From the NCBI GenBank assembly GCA_022823465.1, contig JAJEHX010000047.1, forward strand, positions 1 through 45,547: DNA of 45,547 nucleotides, read 5' to 3'. Numbering within the stretch: the first letter of the stretch is position 1; each line of letters begins with the position of its first letter. The position numbers and the translations under genes were made by a program. Positions 24,952-33,164 of this stretch are shown here, one piece after another. Below the pieces are notes generated by a model, which was given only the letters and a program-made list of their open reading frames with translations, searched no databases and had not been told where the DNA came from. This DNA comes from Candidatus Latescibacterota bacterium. Lineage in GTDB: Bacteria; JAAXHH01.

Positions 24952-25191
24952 GTGATCGTCCGTATTGAATATTGCGCCGATTGAGGCTACGAACAGGACG
25001 CCGCCGGGTTGGCGGTGAAGCTACTGGAGTACTACAAACACGACATCGGACAGTTGCAGCTCGTGCCCTCCGGTGGGGGCAGGTTCGAGGTAACTGTCGA
25101 TGATGCGCAGGTCTTTTCCAAGCTGGAAACGGACCGGTTTCCCGAGTACGACGAGATCAAGGGCGCCATCGAGGCGCTGATTACCGGTTGA
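24952..25191 (+). CDS. SelW/Rdx-family selenoprotein (in-frame TGA as selenocysteine)
   Basis: A 79-residue thioredoxin-like protein if TGA at 24982-24984 is read as selenocysteine. The GTG start at 24952 has GGGAGG 5 bases upstream. The N-terminus IVRIEYCAD-U-GYEQDAAGLA gives the CxxU redox motif at residues 8-11, exactly where Rdx proteins (SelW, SelT, SelH) carry it after the first beta strand. The rest, LVPSGGGRFEVTVDDAQVFS, KLETDRFPEYDEIKGAIEAL, matches the family's G.FEV.v......SK...grFP motif. Without readthrough only a 10-codon peptide results. A SECIS-like hairpin follows the TGA. The role is probably thiol-linked redox chemistry. It is monocistronic, upstream of a STAS gene. Confidence 0.85.
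24982..25017 (+). promoter_or_regulatory. Candidate bacterial SECIS element
   Basis: After UGA (24982-24984) the RNA can fold CGCCGCC (24999-25005) against GGCGGUG (25011-25017), seven pairs including one G-U, with the loop GGGUU at nucleotides 22-26 after the UGA. Bacterial SECIS hairpins lie within the coding region just after the UGA and need a G-U-containing apical loop about 16-37 bases away, which fits. GGCU right after the UGA could pair with AGCU at 25019-25022 as a lower stem. Confidence 0.65.
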
Positions 25192-25202
25192 AACCGGCTG
25201 AA
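25183..25202 (+). repeat. 10-bp duplication across the selW stop codon
   Basis: ACCGGTTGAA (25183-25192, containing the TGA stop) is followed directly by ACCGGCTGAA (25193-25202), 9 of 10 bases the same. Confidence 0.6.
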
Positions 25203-25285
25203 ACAACACGAATTGGACCCGAGTTGTCATTCTTACCGGCCAGGACCGCATGCCGCGACGGCGTGGCCGGAGCATAGAGGTGGGT

Positions 25286-25627
25286 ATGAATATCGACGTT
25301 TCGCTGGAAAATGAGATCGCCGTACTGCGCATTGAGGGCAGGCTGTGGGAAGAGGGGGACAGCATCGAACTGGATCGCATGATCGATGAGGCCCTCGCCC
25401 GCGGCTGCACGGGCTTCGTTACCGATCTGACGGGCGTGCCCATCATGAACAGCTCGGGGCTGGGTTCGCTGATCGCGGCCATGAAGAAGATCCGGTCCAG
25501 TTCCGGAGAAATGGCGCTCACGGGCGTGAACGACCGCCTGGACCACTTGTTCCGGATCACCCGGCTTTACACCGTCTTCAAAACCTACGACGATGTTGAC
25601 GCCGCCGTGGAAAACCTGCACGCCTGA
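25286..25627 (+). CDS. STAS-domain anti-sigma factor antagonist
   Basis: A 113-residue single STAS domain (SpoIIAA/RsbV type), which frees sigma factors or other partners by binding anti-sigma kinases in its unphosphorylated form. MNIDVSLENEIAVLRIEGRL opens the fold, TGFVTDLTGVPIMNSSGLGS carries the phosphorylated serine (IMNSSGLG), and the last helix is FKTYDDVDAAVENL. The ATG at 25286 has AGAGGTGG upstream; the frame is open a little further. No serine kinase or phosphatase gene is nearby. Its last codons and TGA are repeated three more times up to the next start codon. Confidence 0.88.
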   Translation: MNIDVSLENEIAVLRIEGRLWEEGDSIELDRMIDEALARGCTGFVTDLTGVPIMNSSGLGSLIAAMKKIRSSSGEMALTGVNDRLDHLFRITRLYTVFKTYDDVDAAVENLHA

Positions 25628-25700
25628 CTGACGTTCAGTAACCCGCACGCTTGACGTTCAGTAATCTGCACGCGGACGTTCAGTAACCCGCACGCCTGAC
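25613..25700 (+). repeat. Tandem repeats of the STAS gene end
   Basis: The gene end AACCTGCACGCCTGAC (25613-25628, containing the stop) is followed by copies at 25640-25655, 25663-25677 and 25685-25700, separated by GTTCAGT or TGACGTTCAGT (periods 27, 23 and 22 bp). Copies 2 and 4 keep the TGA; copy 3 has lost it. The array ends one base before the next gene's ATG. Confidence 0.8.
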
Positions 25701-25701
25701 G

Positions 25702-28230
25702 ATGCAACCGGTGCACGAGGCCCCCATGCCGGACTACCAGCCGCTGGATCTCACGTCAAGCTACAACACGAACCGGCAGGTCTACGATTCCATAGCGGAT
25801 CCGCCGCTCGGATCGCAGACTTTTCACGGCCTGCCGTTTCAGATCGGCGACGGGACCGTGGATTCCGACTGTTTCATCGGCTTCGGATCACAGTTGGGAT
25901 GCTCGACCGAGTCTGTCACGATTCCGGTCGGCCGCTCCGCGGTCAACGTGGTCTTCGCCCACGCGGTAATCCGGTCGGAGATCATGGCCGGCGGTCCGAT
26001 CGCCCTGCCCGTGGCCGCGTACCGGTTCATCTGGGACGACGGACGGGACGAGTCCGTGACGATACGCGAGCGGTTCGAGATCGGCTACATGCCGCTGCCC
26101 TGGGGACAGTATCCCTTCCTGTGCGTACCGGACGAGAAGCCGACTCCCCACAGCCGGTCCGGCGGCGACTGGAACGACGCCGGCCGCAGGCAGACGGAAG
26201 CCGAGCAGGGCTGGCCCCGGGGTTACTACCTCTGGGCGTGGCGCAACTCCCGGCCCGATCGGGAAATACGTTCGATCGAGATCACGCCGCAGGGCCCGCC
26301 CTTCGTCGTGGCCGCCGTCACCCTTGGCCACGTTGACGAAGATCCGATCTGCAGATGGGCCGCCCGGGACGTTCAGATCGAGCTCAAAAACCCGGAAGAC
26401 GCGGAAAAACCGTTCGACCTGGAAGTGGAGGTGGACCGGGGGTACGCGACGTACGCCTATCCGCTGCCCGGGCAGGTCGACGAGACCTTCATGAACGACG
26501 CCCACCGGGGATGGGGGCAGGCCGACAACACGCGATCGAGTCCCGCCCACGCGGGGGTGGCCGGCACGCCGTCGGCCACGGTGACCGTGAAACAGGACGG
26601 CGAGGCCATCGGGTCGGCGAACTGGGGCGAGCTGGAAGCGAAAGAGTCCGTGGACACGCCCCGGGTGCGGTTCGAGGTCATCGATACGGGGCGGAACTGG
26701 GTTCACACCACGGTCTTGGACGACGTTACGGGCCAGCCCGTACCATGCCGCGTCCACTTCCGCTCGGCCAGGGGCGTGCCCTACGCGCCCCACGGACACC
26801 ACGCCCACGTCAATTCGAACCTGGAGACGTGGCACGTGGACGTGGGCGGCGACGTCCGGCTGGGTCAGATGTCCTACGCCTATATCGACGGCAAGTGCCA
26901 GGGCTGGCTGCCCCGGGGCGAGGTGCACGTGGACGTGGCCCGGGGATTCGAGTACGAGCCGATACGTCAACTCGTCACCATAGAGCCCGGCCAGCGCGAG
27001 CTCACCCTGCGGCTCAAGCGGTGGGCAGACCTGAACGCGGAAAGGTACTTCAGCGGGGACACCCACGTGCATTTCCTCTCCACCCAGGGCGCCCAGCTCG
27101 AGGCCCAGGGAGAAGACCTGAACGTGGTCAACCTCCTGCTTTCCCAGTGGGGCGGTCTCTTCACGAACACCGAAGAGTTCACCGGGTCGGCGAACGTGGC
27201 GCCAGACGGGGATACGATCGTGTACGCCACGCAGGAGAACCGGCAGCACATCCTGGGCCACCTGTCGCTCCTCGGCCTCAAGGAACCGGTCATGCCCTGG
27301 TGTTCCGACGGCCCCAGCGAGGCCGAACTGGGAGGCAACCTGGAAACGACCCTGTCCTACTGGGCCGACGCATGCCACGCGCAGGGCGGGACGGTCGTGA
27401 TCCCCCATATCCCCAACCCCAACTGCGAACCGGCGGCACTGATCGCCACGGACCGGGCCGACGCCGTGGAGATGCTGGTCCACAGCGAGTACAACCACCT
27501 GGAGTACTACCGGTACCTGAACTGCGGGTACAAACTGCCGCTGGCGGGCGGGACGGACAAGATGTCCAGCGACGTGCCCGTGGGGATCTACCGGACCTAC
27601 GCCTACATCCCGCCGGACGAGCCCTTTACCTACGACAACTGGTGCAAGGCGCTGCGCGGCGGCAATACCTTCCTGAGCGCGGGGCCCATCATCCGGTTCT
27701 CGGTGAACGGCCAGCCCATCGGCGATACGGTGAATCTACCCGGGAACGGCGGGACGGTCGAGGTCGAGGCGTCGGCGGATTCGACGCTGCCCATCCATAC
27801 GCTGGAAATCGTGCAGCAGGGCAAGGTAGTCGCCTCGGCCGAGGACGCCCGGGGCGCCCGCAACCTTTCGCTAAAGACCTCACTCAAGATCGAGGGCCAC
27901 ACCTGGCTGGCGGCGCGGTGCGCCGGGCCCAATTACACCAGCATACCGCATCACGACGGCTGGCGCCGGGGCATCATGGCCCACACTTCGCCGGTATACG
28001 TGGCCTGCGGCGGTCCCTACTGGCTGTTCGACCTGGAAAACGCCCAGTACATGCTGAGCCTGATCGAGGGCGGCCTGTCTTACATCAAGCGCCGGAGCTG
28101 GCAACATAAGCCGGGAACGACCACCCACCATCACGGCGGCGATGACCACGAGGCCTTCCTCGAGGCGCCCTACCTGCAGGCTCGTGAAGCCATCCACCGG
28201 CGCATGCACGAACTGAACATCCCGCACTGA
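25702..28230 (+). CDS. CehA/McbA-family (PHP-type) metallohydrolase
   Basis: An 842-residue protein without a signal peptide. The first half is beta-rich and includes a carboxypeptidase-regulatory-like stretch (VLDDVTGQPVPCRVHFRS). The second half has the PHP metal signature YFSGDTHVHFLST, then GGTVVIPHIPNPN, DAVEMLVHSEYNH and LPLAGGTDKMSSDVPVG, as in the CehA/McbA carbaryl-hydrolase family. The end is histidine-rich (PGTTTHHHGGDDHEAF), perhaps a metal store. The ATG at 25702 has no Shine-Dalgarno because the STAS gene-end repeats reach it; an ATG at 25726 is an alternative. Substrate unknown. It is followed by a BCCT transporter, which may import it. Confidence 0.8.
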   Translation: MQPVHEAPMPDYQPLDLTSSYNTNRQVYDSIADPPLGSQTFHGLPFQIGDGTVDSDCFIGFGSQLGCSTESVTIPVGRSAVNVVFAHAVIRSEIMAGGPIALPVAAYRFIWDDGRDESVTIRERFEIGYMPLPWGQYPFLCVPDEKPTPHSRSGGDWNDAGRRQTEAEQGWPRGYYLWAWRNSRPDREIRSIEITPQGPPFVVAAVTLGHVDEDPICRWAARDVQIELKNPEDAEKPFDLEVEVDRGYATYAYPLPGQVDETFMNDAHRGWGQADNTRSSPAHAGVAGTPSATVTVKQDGEAIGSANWGELEAKESVDTPRVRFEVIDTGRNWVHTTVLDDVTGQPVPCRVHFRSARGVPYAPHGHHAHVNSNLETWHVDVGGDVRLGQMSYAYIDGKCQGWLPRGEVHVDVARGFEYEPIRQLVTIEPGQRELTLRLKRWADLNAERYFSGDTHVHFLSTQGAQLEAQGEDLNVVNLLLSQWGGLFTNTEEFTGSANVAPDGDTIVYATQENRQHILGHLSLLGLKEPVMPWCSDGPSEAELGGNLETTLSYWADACHAQGGTVVIPHIPNPNCEPAALIATDRADAVEMLVHSEYNHLEYYRYLNCGYKLPLAGGTDKMSSDVPVGIYRTYAYIPPDEPFTYDNWCKALRGGNTFLSAGPIIRFSVNGQPIGDTVNLPGNGGTVEVEASADSTLPIHTLEIVQQGKVVASAEDARGARNLSLKTSLKIEGHTWLAARCAGPNYTSIPHHDGWRRGIMAHTSPVYVACGGPYWLFDLENAQYMLSLIEGGLSYIKRRSWQHKPGTTTHHHGGDDHEAFLEAPYLQAREAIHRRMHELNIPH

Positions 28231-28236
28231 GCATTC

Positions 28237-28251
28237 GTGGGGAAACCCCAC
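28237..28251. other. Short perfect hairpin after the metallohydrolase gene
   Basis: GTGGGG-AAA-CCCCAC, 6-bp arms, 6 bases after the stop codon. No T tract follows, so it is a stabilising or weak terminating hairpin at best. Confidence 0.35.
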
Positions 28252-28260
28252 CCGCGCAAC

Positions 28261-28299
28261 AGAAAGCGTATCGCGTATAAAGAACGGTATCGCGTAAAA
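28261..28299 (+). repeat. Short tandem repeat in the gap before the BCCT gene
   Basis: AGAAAGCGTATCGCGTATAA (28261-28280) is followed by a similar 19-base unit (AGAACGGTATCGCGTAAAA). More GCGC-AAAA words continue to 28345. It does not derive from the neighbouring gene end. Confidence 0.5.
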
Positions 28300-28356
28300 A
28301 ATGGCGTGCGCGGCTGAACGCACAAAAGAACGCGCAAAACACTCGGAGCCTACAAC

Positions 28357-29943
28357 ATGCACGGACCCCGCGTCGACCGGATCATCTTCTGGGTCGCGCT
28401 GCCACTCATCGCGGGCGTCTCGGTACCGCTGGTACTGTTTCCCGTCGAGGGGGAAGCCCTGCTGAGCGCGGCCTTCGGCTGGCTGACCCGGGTCCTCGGA
28501 TGGGCCTACCTCTGGTTCACGATCGCGGCATTCGCGCTCCTGGTGTACTACGCCCTGGGCAAGTACGGCAACGTGCGGTTCGGCGGTCCCGATGCCACCC
28601 CCGAATTCTCCCTGATCAGCTGGATCGCCATGATCTTCTGCGCCGGCATCGGCGCCAGCGTCCTCTACTGGGGCACCATCGAGTGGGTGTACTACTACAC
28701 GAACCCGCCCTTTGGACTCGAACCGCGTTCCAGGGAGGCCACTGAGTGGGCGGCGACCTACGGGCTGTTTCACTGGGGATTCACGGCCTGGGCCATCTAC
28801 TGCATTCCGACGCTCCCCCTGGCCTACCTGTTCTGGAACCGAAGGCGGCCCATCCTGCGCATGTCGGCGGCCTGCGAAGGCGTGATCGGCGAACGCGCCA
28901 CAAGAAGCTTCCCAGGCAAGGCCATCGACATGTTCTTCATGTTCGGCCTGCTCGGGGGCGTCGGGACGTCCATCGGACTGAGCACGCCCATGATATCGGC
29001 CGGCCTGTCGGAACTGCTGGGTGTGGAGAGAGGGTTCTGGCTGGACGCGGCGGTGGTGATCACTTTGGGGGTGATCTTCGGGGTCAGCGTCTATACCGGG
29101 CTGCAGCGCGGTATCCGCGTCCTGAGCGGGGTCAACCTCTGGCTCACCATCGGGGTGCTTGCCTTCGTCTTCCTGTTCGGCCCCACGCTTTTCATCATCG
29201 ACACGTTCACCAACAGCATCGGCCTGCTGGTGCAGAACTTCGTCAAGATGAGTTTCTACCTGGAACCCGTCGCCAAGGCGGAATCGATCATTTCGGCGGC
29301 GGCGGAAGGGAAGTCGGGACTGGCTTCCGCGGATACCTTCTCTGAGCAGTGGACGATATTCTACTGGGCGTGGTGGATCGCCTTCGCGCCCTTCATGGGC
29401 CTGTTCGTGGCCCGCATATCCCGGGGGCGCACGATCCGTGAATTGATCGGCGCCGAGCTCATCGGCGGCTCGCTGGGCTGCTGGCTGTTCTTCGCGGTGC
29501 TCGGCAATACGAGCCTGTTCCTGCAGCTGGAAGGATCACAGGACCTCACCGGCCTGGTGGCGCGGAACATGACCCCGGAAGCGATCATAACGACCGTGGT
29601 CGCCGTGGGAGACCGGGTGATCCCCTTCGCCGTGCCGCTTCTGCTGGTTTTCGTGACCCTCGCCATCATCTTCGCCGCCACAACCCTGGATTCGGCGTCC
29701 TACATCCTGGCGTCCGTGGCGACCCGGGAGCAGGCGGAGGTACGGGAACCCGCGCGCTGGCACCGCTGCTTCTGGGCGATCGTACTCAGTTCCGTTTCGC
29801 TGTCGCTGATGTTCGTCGGAGGCACGGAGAGCCTGAGGGCGGTCCAGTCGGCGTCCCTGATCGTCGCGCTTCCCCTCATCGCCGTGCTGGTTCTGATGAC
29901 GCTGTCCTTCATCCGTTGGCTGAAGCGGGATCACGGGGCGTGA
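28357..29943 (+). CDS. BCCT-family transporter
   Basis: A 528-residue inner-membrane transporter of the betaine/carnitine/choline family with about 12 helices. GIGASVLYWGTIEWVYYYTN is the helix-3 glycine motif, and QWTIFYWAWWIAFAPFMGLF followed by VARISRGRTIRELI is the tryptophan-rich family signature. Members take up quaternary amines with Na+ or H+, or exchange carnitine. No other betaine or carnitine gene is beside it, but the class III CoA-transferase at 10280 belongs to a family that includes carnitine enzymes. It may bring in the substrate of the preceding metallohydrolase. ATG start without a strong Shine-Dalgarno. Confidence 0.93.
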   Translation: MHGPRVDRIIFWVALPLIAGVSVPLVLFPVEGEALLSAAFGWLTRVLGWAYLWFTIAAFALLVYYALGKYGNVRFGGPDATPEFSLISWIAMIFCAGIGASVLYWGTIEWVYYYTNPPFGLEPRSREATEWAATYGLFHWGFTAWAIYCIPTLPLAYLFWNRRRPILRMSAACEGVIGERATRSFPGKAIDMFFMFGLLGGVGTSIGLSTPMISAGLSELLGVERGFWLDAAVVITLGVIFGVSVYTGLQRGIRVLSGVNLWLTIGVLAFVFLFGPTLFIIDTFTNSIGLLVQNFVKMSFYLEPVAKAESIISAAAEGKSGLASADTFSEQWTIFYWAWWIAFAPFMGLFVARISRGRTIRELIGAELIGGSLGCWLFFAVLGNTSLFLQLEGSQDLTGLVARNMTPEAIITTVVAVGDRVIPFAVPLLLVFVTLAIIFAATTLDSASYILASVATREQAEVREPARWHRCFWAIVLSSVSLSLMFVGGTESLRAVQSASLIVALPLIAVLVLMTLSFIRWLKRDHGA

Positions 29944-29951
29944 AACAAGAA

Positions 29952-29987
29952 ATGGGTCGGCCCGCATTGAGATGCTGGCCAACCCAT
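29952..29987 (-). terminator. Terminator-like hairpin between convergent genes
   Basis: ATGGGTCGGCC (29952-29962) pairs with GGCCAACCCAT (29977-29987) with one mismatch, and the interior GCAT-TGAG-ATGC closes to a long hairpin. On the minus strand it is followed by TTTCTTGTTTC, so it best serves the TonB-receptor transcript. It also lies 8 bases after the BCCT stop codon and may act both ways. Confidence 0.55.
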
Positions 29988-30044
29988 GCTGTCCTGGTTT
30001 GCGACCGGGTTAGATTTAAGTGACCTGCCTGTCCGATACCTATC

Positions 30045-33011
30045 TTATTGAAACAGGTACGTTATGCCCAGCTTGATCCGGCGTCCTTTCGGATCATGGG
30101 TCAGCGCGTCGAATGCCAGTTCCTGGTTCACGTAGGGCGGCGGCGCGTCGGCCAGGTTAAACAACGACAGGGTGGCGACCACCCCCGAGTTGGGTATCCG
30201 CCATTGGAAGTTCATGTCGAGCGTCAGGAACGAGTCGATCTGGGTCCAGTCTTCGCCCGCGGGTCCCGTATCGAACCACCAGTCCCCATTCTCATATGAA
30301 GAGATGTAGTGCCCCCTGGCGATGGCGCTGTAGTCGCTCCAGTGGTATCCGACGGACGCGTTCATTCGCAGGGGAGGCAAGGGCGGCGCCAGGGGATTCG
30401 TCGCGTTGAGGAAACCCACGGCCTCATTCTCGCCAACGAGCTCCACGCCGTTGTGCATGAGCGGTTCTATGGTATAGTCCAGGGTATAACTTCCATCGAT
30501 GTGGGCGTCGATCGCGCCATTGCCCCACACCTGTCGGCCGCCGATATGCCAGTCGATCCCCGAGGTCTTGAGTCCGGGCCAGTTGATGTGGTTGATCCTG
30601 ATCCGTTCCATGTCACCCGGGTCGCAGCTCCCATCGTTTCGATTGCCGGGACAGTAAATCCTGTCCTGCACCGCGGCGCGGGTTGACGGGTCCACGTAGG
30701 CTGCGGCCAGCGCGGCATCGGGAAGGACGCCGATGGGATTGTTGAAATCGAAATTCCAGTAATCCACCGCCGCCTCGAAACCGGTGTCGTTTTCAATGAT
30801 CACACCGACGTTATAGGTAAACGCTTCTTCCGGCTCGAGGTCTTCCACGCCCCGGTTTTCGATGGCCTTCCATGCGCCGGTCGGTCCGACATAGGCCGTG
30901 TAGATGACGACGTCCGTGTTGAGATCATCCACCGAAGGCGTTCGGAACGTAGTCTGCACCGTGCCTCGCAGCGCCAGGTAATCGTTGACCTGCGCCCTCA
31001 GGGAGACTTTCGGGTCCAGGCTGTTCGCAAAGCCGTAGTCCTCGAAATGCAGCGCCGCCTGGCTGTCCAGCCAGTCACTGTACTTGAGCGCCAGCTCCGC
31101 GAAAACGGCATGGGTCGTCTGGTTGGCTTCGTAGGGATGGATCCCCGAGGTAAAGGTAAAGGACCCGGTCTGTATCGCGCAGCTCCTGTCCCCCGGTATG
31201 CGGCAGGGATTCTGGGAGAGGTCGCCGGGTGCGTTGGGCACGGCGGAGACATCGACGCGGCGCAGCTGATACCCCGCGGCGTAACTGGCGACGTCTTCCT
31301 TCAGCACACCGCTCAACACGCCGTCCAGCACTAATAGGCTGGCCTCGCTGGTTGTGGCGACCCTTTCATTGATCCAGTCGATCAACTCGGCGCTGTGGGC
31401 CAGGTCGGCGCGGTAGTTCGGATTTGGACTGTCCGTCCAGGGAGCGTCCGGTTGCGCGGAAAACTGGATGCCGTTGCTGAAAGGATTGAAGTACGAGCAG
31501 TTCCCCGTTCCCGGCAGGACACCGCTCGGGATGGCCCCGAGAGCGAGCCCGGAAGGCGCACTCCGGTCCGGAACGACGCCGACGCCGCAATTCGTTCCGC
31601 CGTAACCGCGAAATGCCAGGAATTTCCGGTAGGCGTACTCCGCGGGCTGGCGCACCGTGCCCTTCGTGTCGGAATAGGAGATGCCCAGGTCGTAGCTCAT
31701 GCTGGTTTCGCCAATCGGTCCTGTAAGCGACCCCGCCAGCCGACGGGTGCGGGATTCCCTGCTCTGGATGCGTCCGGGACCGGCGTTTCCGACCAGGCGG
31801 CCGAAGTAATACCAGGGCTGGTCGCCAGTGAGATCCAGCGTAACCCCGTCGGCGTTGGTATAGGTCGGGTTTTCCGCCACGAAGGCCACGCGGCCGGGAT
31901 GGTCGACCGGTACCTGCTGCACGCCGTCATAGAAGGCGATCGGGGGGAACGAAGGGGTCGTCTCCCATTCGGGCACCCGGGCGTCGTGGTAGAGCGCTTC
32001 CAGGTGGTACGTCGTCTCGCCGAACGAGCCGTTCAACTCGGCGAACCCCCTGGTGTGCTGGAGTTTCTCGATGATGCTGTCCCAGGGTTGGTATCGGAAG
32101 CGGCACGTGCTTGCGCCTACCTGGTACCCGCCCAGTCCCGAACACCCCGGATCGACGAATCGCGGTTCGCCGGCCAGGATGCTTTCATCAGTCTGCAATC
32201 CGTCCGGTATGATGAACGCGCCGGGATTCCCGTACCAGGACCAGCCCCATCCGTAGTTGGGAAAGGGGCGCAGCGCCCAGTCTCGCTCTTCGGCGCGCAG
32301 GTTCTCGCGGCGCTTGTGTTCCAGGGATACGACCAGGTGGGAATCGCCGACCCTACCGCCCCAGATCCCACCCAACTGGGCGTCTCCGGCCGCATTGAAA
32401 TAGTCATAGGATACATCCAGTTCAAACCCTTCGAAGCTGCTTCGCGTGATGAAGTTGGCGACCCCGGCTATCGCATCCGATCCGTATACGGCGCCCGCGC
32501 CTTCCTTAAGGATGTCCAGGCGTTCGATGGCTATGGAGGGAAAGGCGTTCACATCCACGAAACGGCCCCCGACGAGCCGGCCCGGGACGTAGGTCTGTCG
32601 GCGGCCGTTCAGCAGCACCAGGCTGCGCGAAGCGCCGAGGCCGCGGAGGTTGATGTTCGCCACGGTTTCCGGGATGTCTCCCGACTGCGCGTTGTACCAG
32701 CTGTTGGCCTCGCCGATTACTCCGTTGCTCGCGCTCAGGTTCTTGAACAGGTCGACCATGGATGGCGCACCCTGTTCGGCCAGCGTTGCACGGTCGATGC
32801 GTGCGACGGCGTAGGGGAGTTCGATGGGTGATTCCCGGACCGCCGTCCCGGTCACGACGATCTCCTCCGCTTCGATCACGGGCAGCAAGAATAGGGAATC
32901 CAGCTCCGCTTCCTCCTGCTGGTCGGCGACCGCGGTGGAGCATGGCATCCCGGAAAGGCAGAGCCAGCCGAACGCAATAAGGGCAAACGTACGCATGTTT
33001 GATGTGTACAT
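30045..33011 (-). CDS. TonB-dependent outer-membrane receptor
   Basis: A 988-residue outer-membrane receptor. The signal peptide (MRTFALIAFGWLCLSG ... AVAD) is followed by the TonB box EEIVVTGTAVRE, the plug domain (SMVDLFKNLSASNGVIG, NINLRGLGASRSLVLLNGRR, IERLDILKEGAGAVYGSDAI, AGVANFITR) and a 22-strand barrel ending in RIKLGITYLFQ with the usual aromatic near the terminus. Several cysteine pairs in extracellular loops (PGCSGLGGYQVGASTC, CRIPGDRSC, CPGNRNDGSC) suggest disulfide-stabilised loops. The ATG at 33011 has AAAGGCGG upstream. A strong promoter and hairpin frame it as a single-gene unit. The ligand is unknown; no siderophore or SusD gene is near. Confidence 0.95.
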   Translation of the reverse strand: MYTSNMRTFALIAFGWLCLSGMPCSTAVADQQEEAELDSLFLLPVIEAEEIVVTGTAVRESPIELPYAVARIDRATLAEQGAPSMVDLFKNLSASNGVIGEANSWYNAQSGDIPETVANINLRGLGASRSLVLLNGRRQTYVPGRLVGGRFVDVNAFPSIAIERLDILKEGAGAVYGSDAIAGVANFITRSSFEGFELDVSYDYFNAAGDAQLGGIWGGRVGDSHLVVSLEHKRRENLRAEERDWALRPFPNYGWGWSWYGNPGAFIIPDGLQTDESILAGEPRFVDPGCSGLGGYQVGASTCRFRYQPWDSIIEKLQHTRGFAELNGSFGETTYHLEALYHDARVPEWETTPSFPPIAFYDGVQQVPVDHPGRVAFVAENPTYTNADGVTLDLTGDQPWYYFGRLVGNAGPGRIQSRESRTRRLAGSLTGPIGETSMSYDLGISYSDTKGTVRQPAEYAYRKFLAFRGYGGTNCGVGVVPDRSAPSGLALGAIPSGVLPGTGNCSYFNPFSNGIQFSAQPDAPWTDSPNPNYRADLAHSAELIDWINERVATTSEASLLVLDGVLSGVLKEDVASYAAGYQLRRVDVSAVPNAPGDLSQNPCRIPGDRSCAIQTGSFTFTSGIHPYEANQTTHAVFAELALKYSDWLDSQAALHFEDYGFANSLDPKVSLRAQVNDYLALRGTVQTTFRTPSVDDLNTDVVIYTAYVGPTGAWKAIENRGVEDLEPEEAFTYNVGVIIENDTGFEAAVDYWNFDFNNPIGVLPDAALAAAYVDPSTRAAVQDRIYCPGNRNDGSCDPGDMERIRINHINWPGLKTSGIDWHIGGRQVWGNGAIDAHIDGSYTLDYTIEPLMHNGVELVGENEAVGFLNATNPLAPPLPPLRMNASVGYHWSDYSAIARGHYISSYENGDWWFDTGPAGEDWTQIDSFLTLDMNFQWRIPNSGVVATLSLFNLADAPPPYVNQELAFDALTHDPKGRRIKLGITYLFQ

Positions 33012-33041
33012 GATAATCCGCCTTTCTCTTGTGAGATTGTT

Positions 33042-33051
33042 ATGATATCAT
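33042..33051. promoter_or_regulatory. Palindrome in the TonB receptor leader
   Basis: ATGATATCAT, a perfect 10-bp palindrome about 13-22 bases after the predicted transcription start. It could be part of an operator; it is short and AT-rich, so chance is possible. Confidence 0.25.
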
Positions 33052-33070
33052 GTTCAGGATTTGGACTTAG

Positions 33071-33099
33071 AATATACCCTGACAACCCCATTATGTCAA
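33071..33099 (-). promoter_or_regulatory. Promoter of the TonB-dependent receptor gene
   Basis: On the minus strand TTGACA (33099-33094), 17-base spacer and TATATT (33076-33071), an almost perfect sigma-70 promoter. Transcription would start near 33064, about 53 bases before the ATG. Confidence 0.75.
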
Positions 33100-33164
33100 G
33101 GGATTTAAGAACTTACGCTTGTGTTCCAAAAGTTCACAATACAATATGATCCCGGTCCGGGTCA

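Noticed and set aside
24201-24968. 255-codon plus-strand open frame
   Set aside because: It runs antisense through tatA and its promoter, has no ribosome-binding site and a composition unlike real proteins here (many Arg, Cys and Trp).
29952-29987. Strong intrinsic terminator for the BCCT gene on the plus strand
   Set aside because: The hairpin is convincing, but the plus-strand side lacks a T tract; it was assigned mainly to the minus strand.
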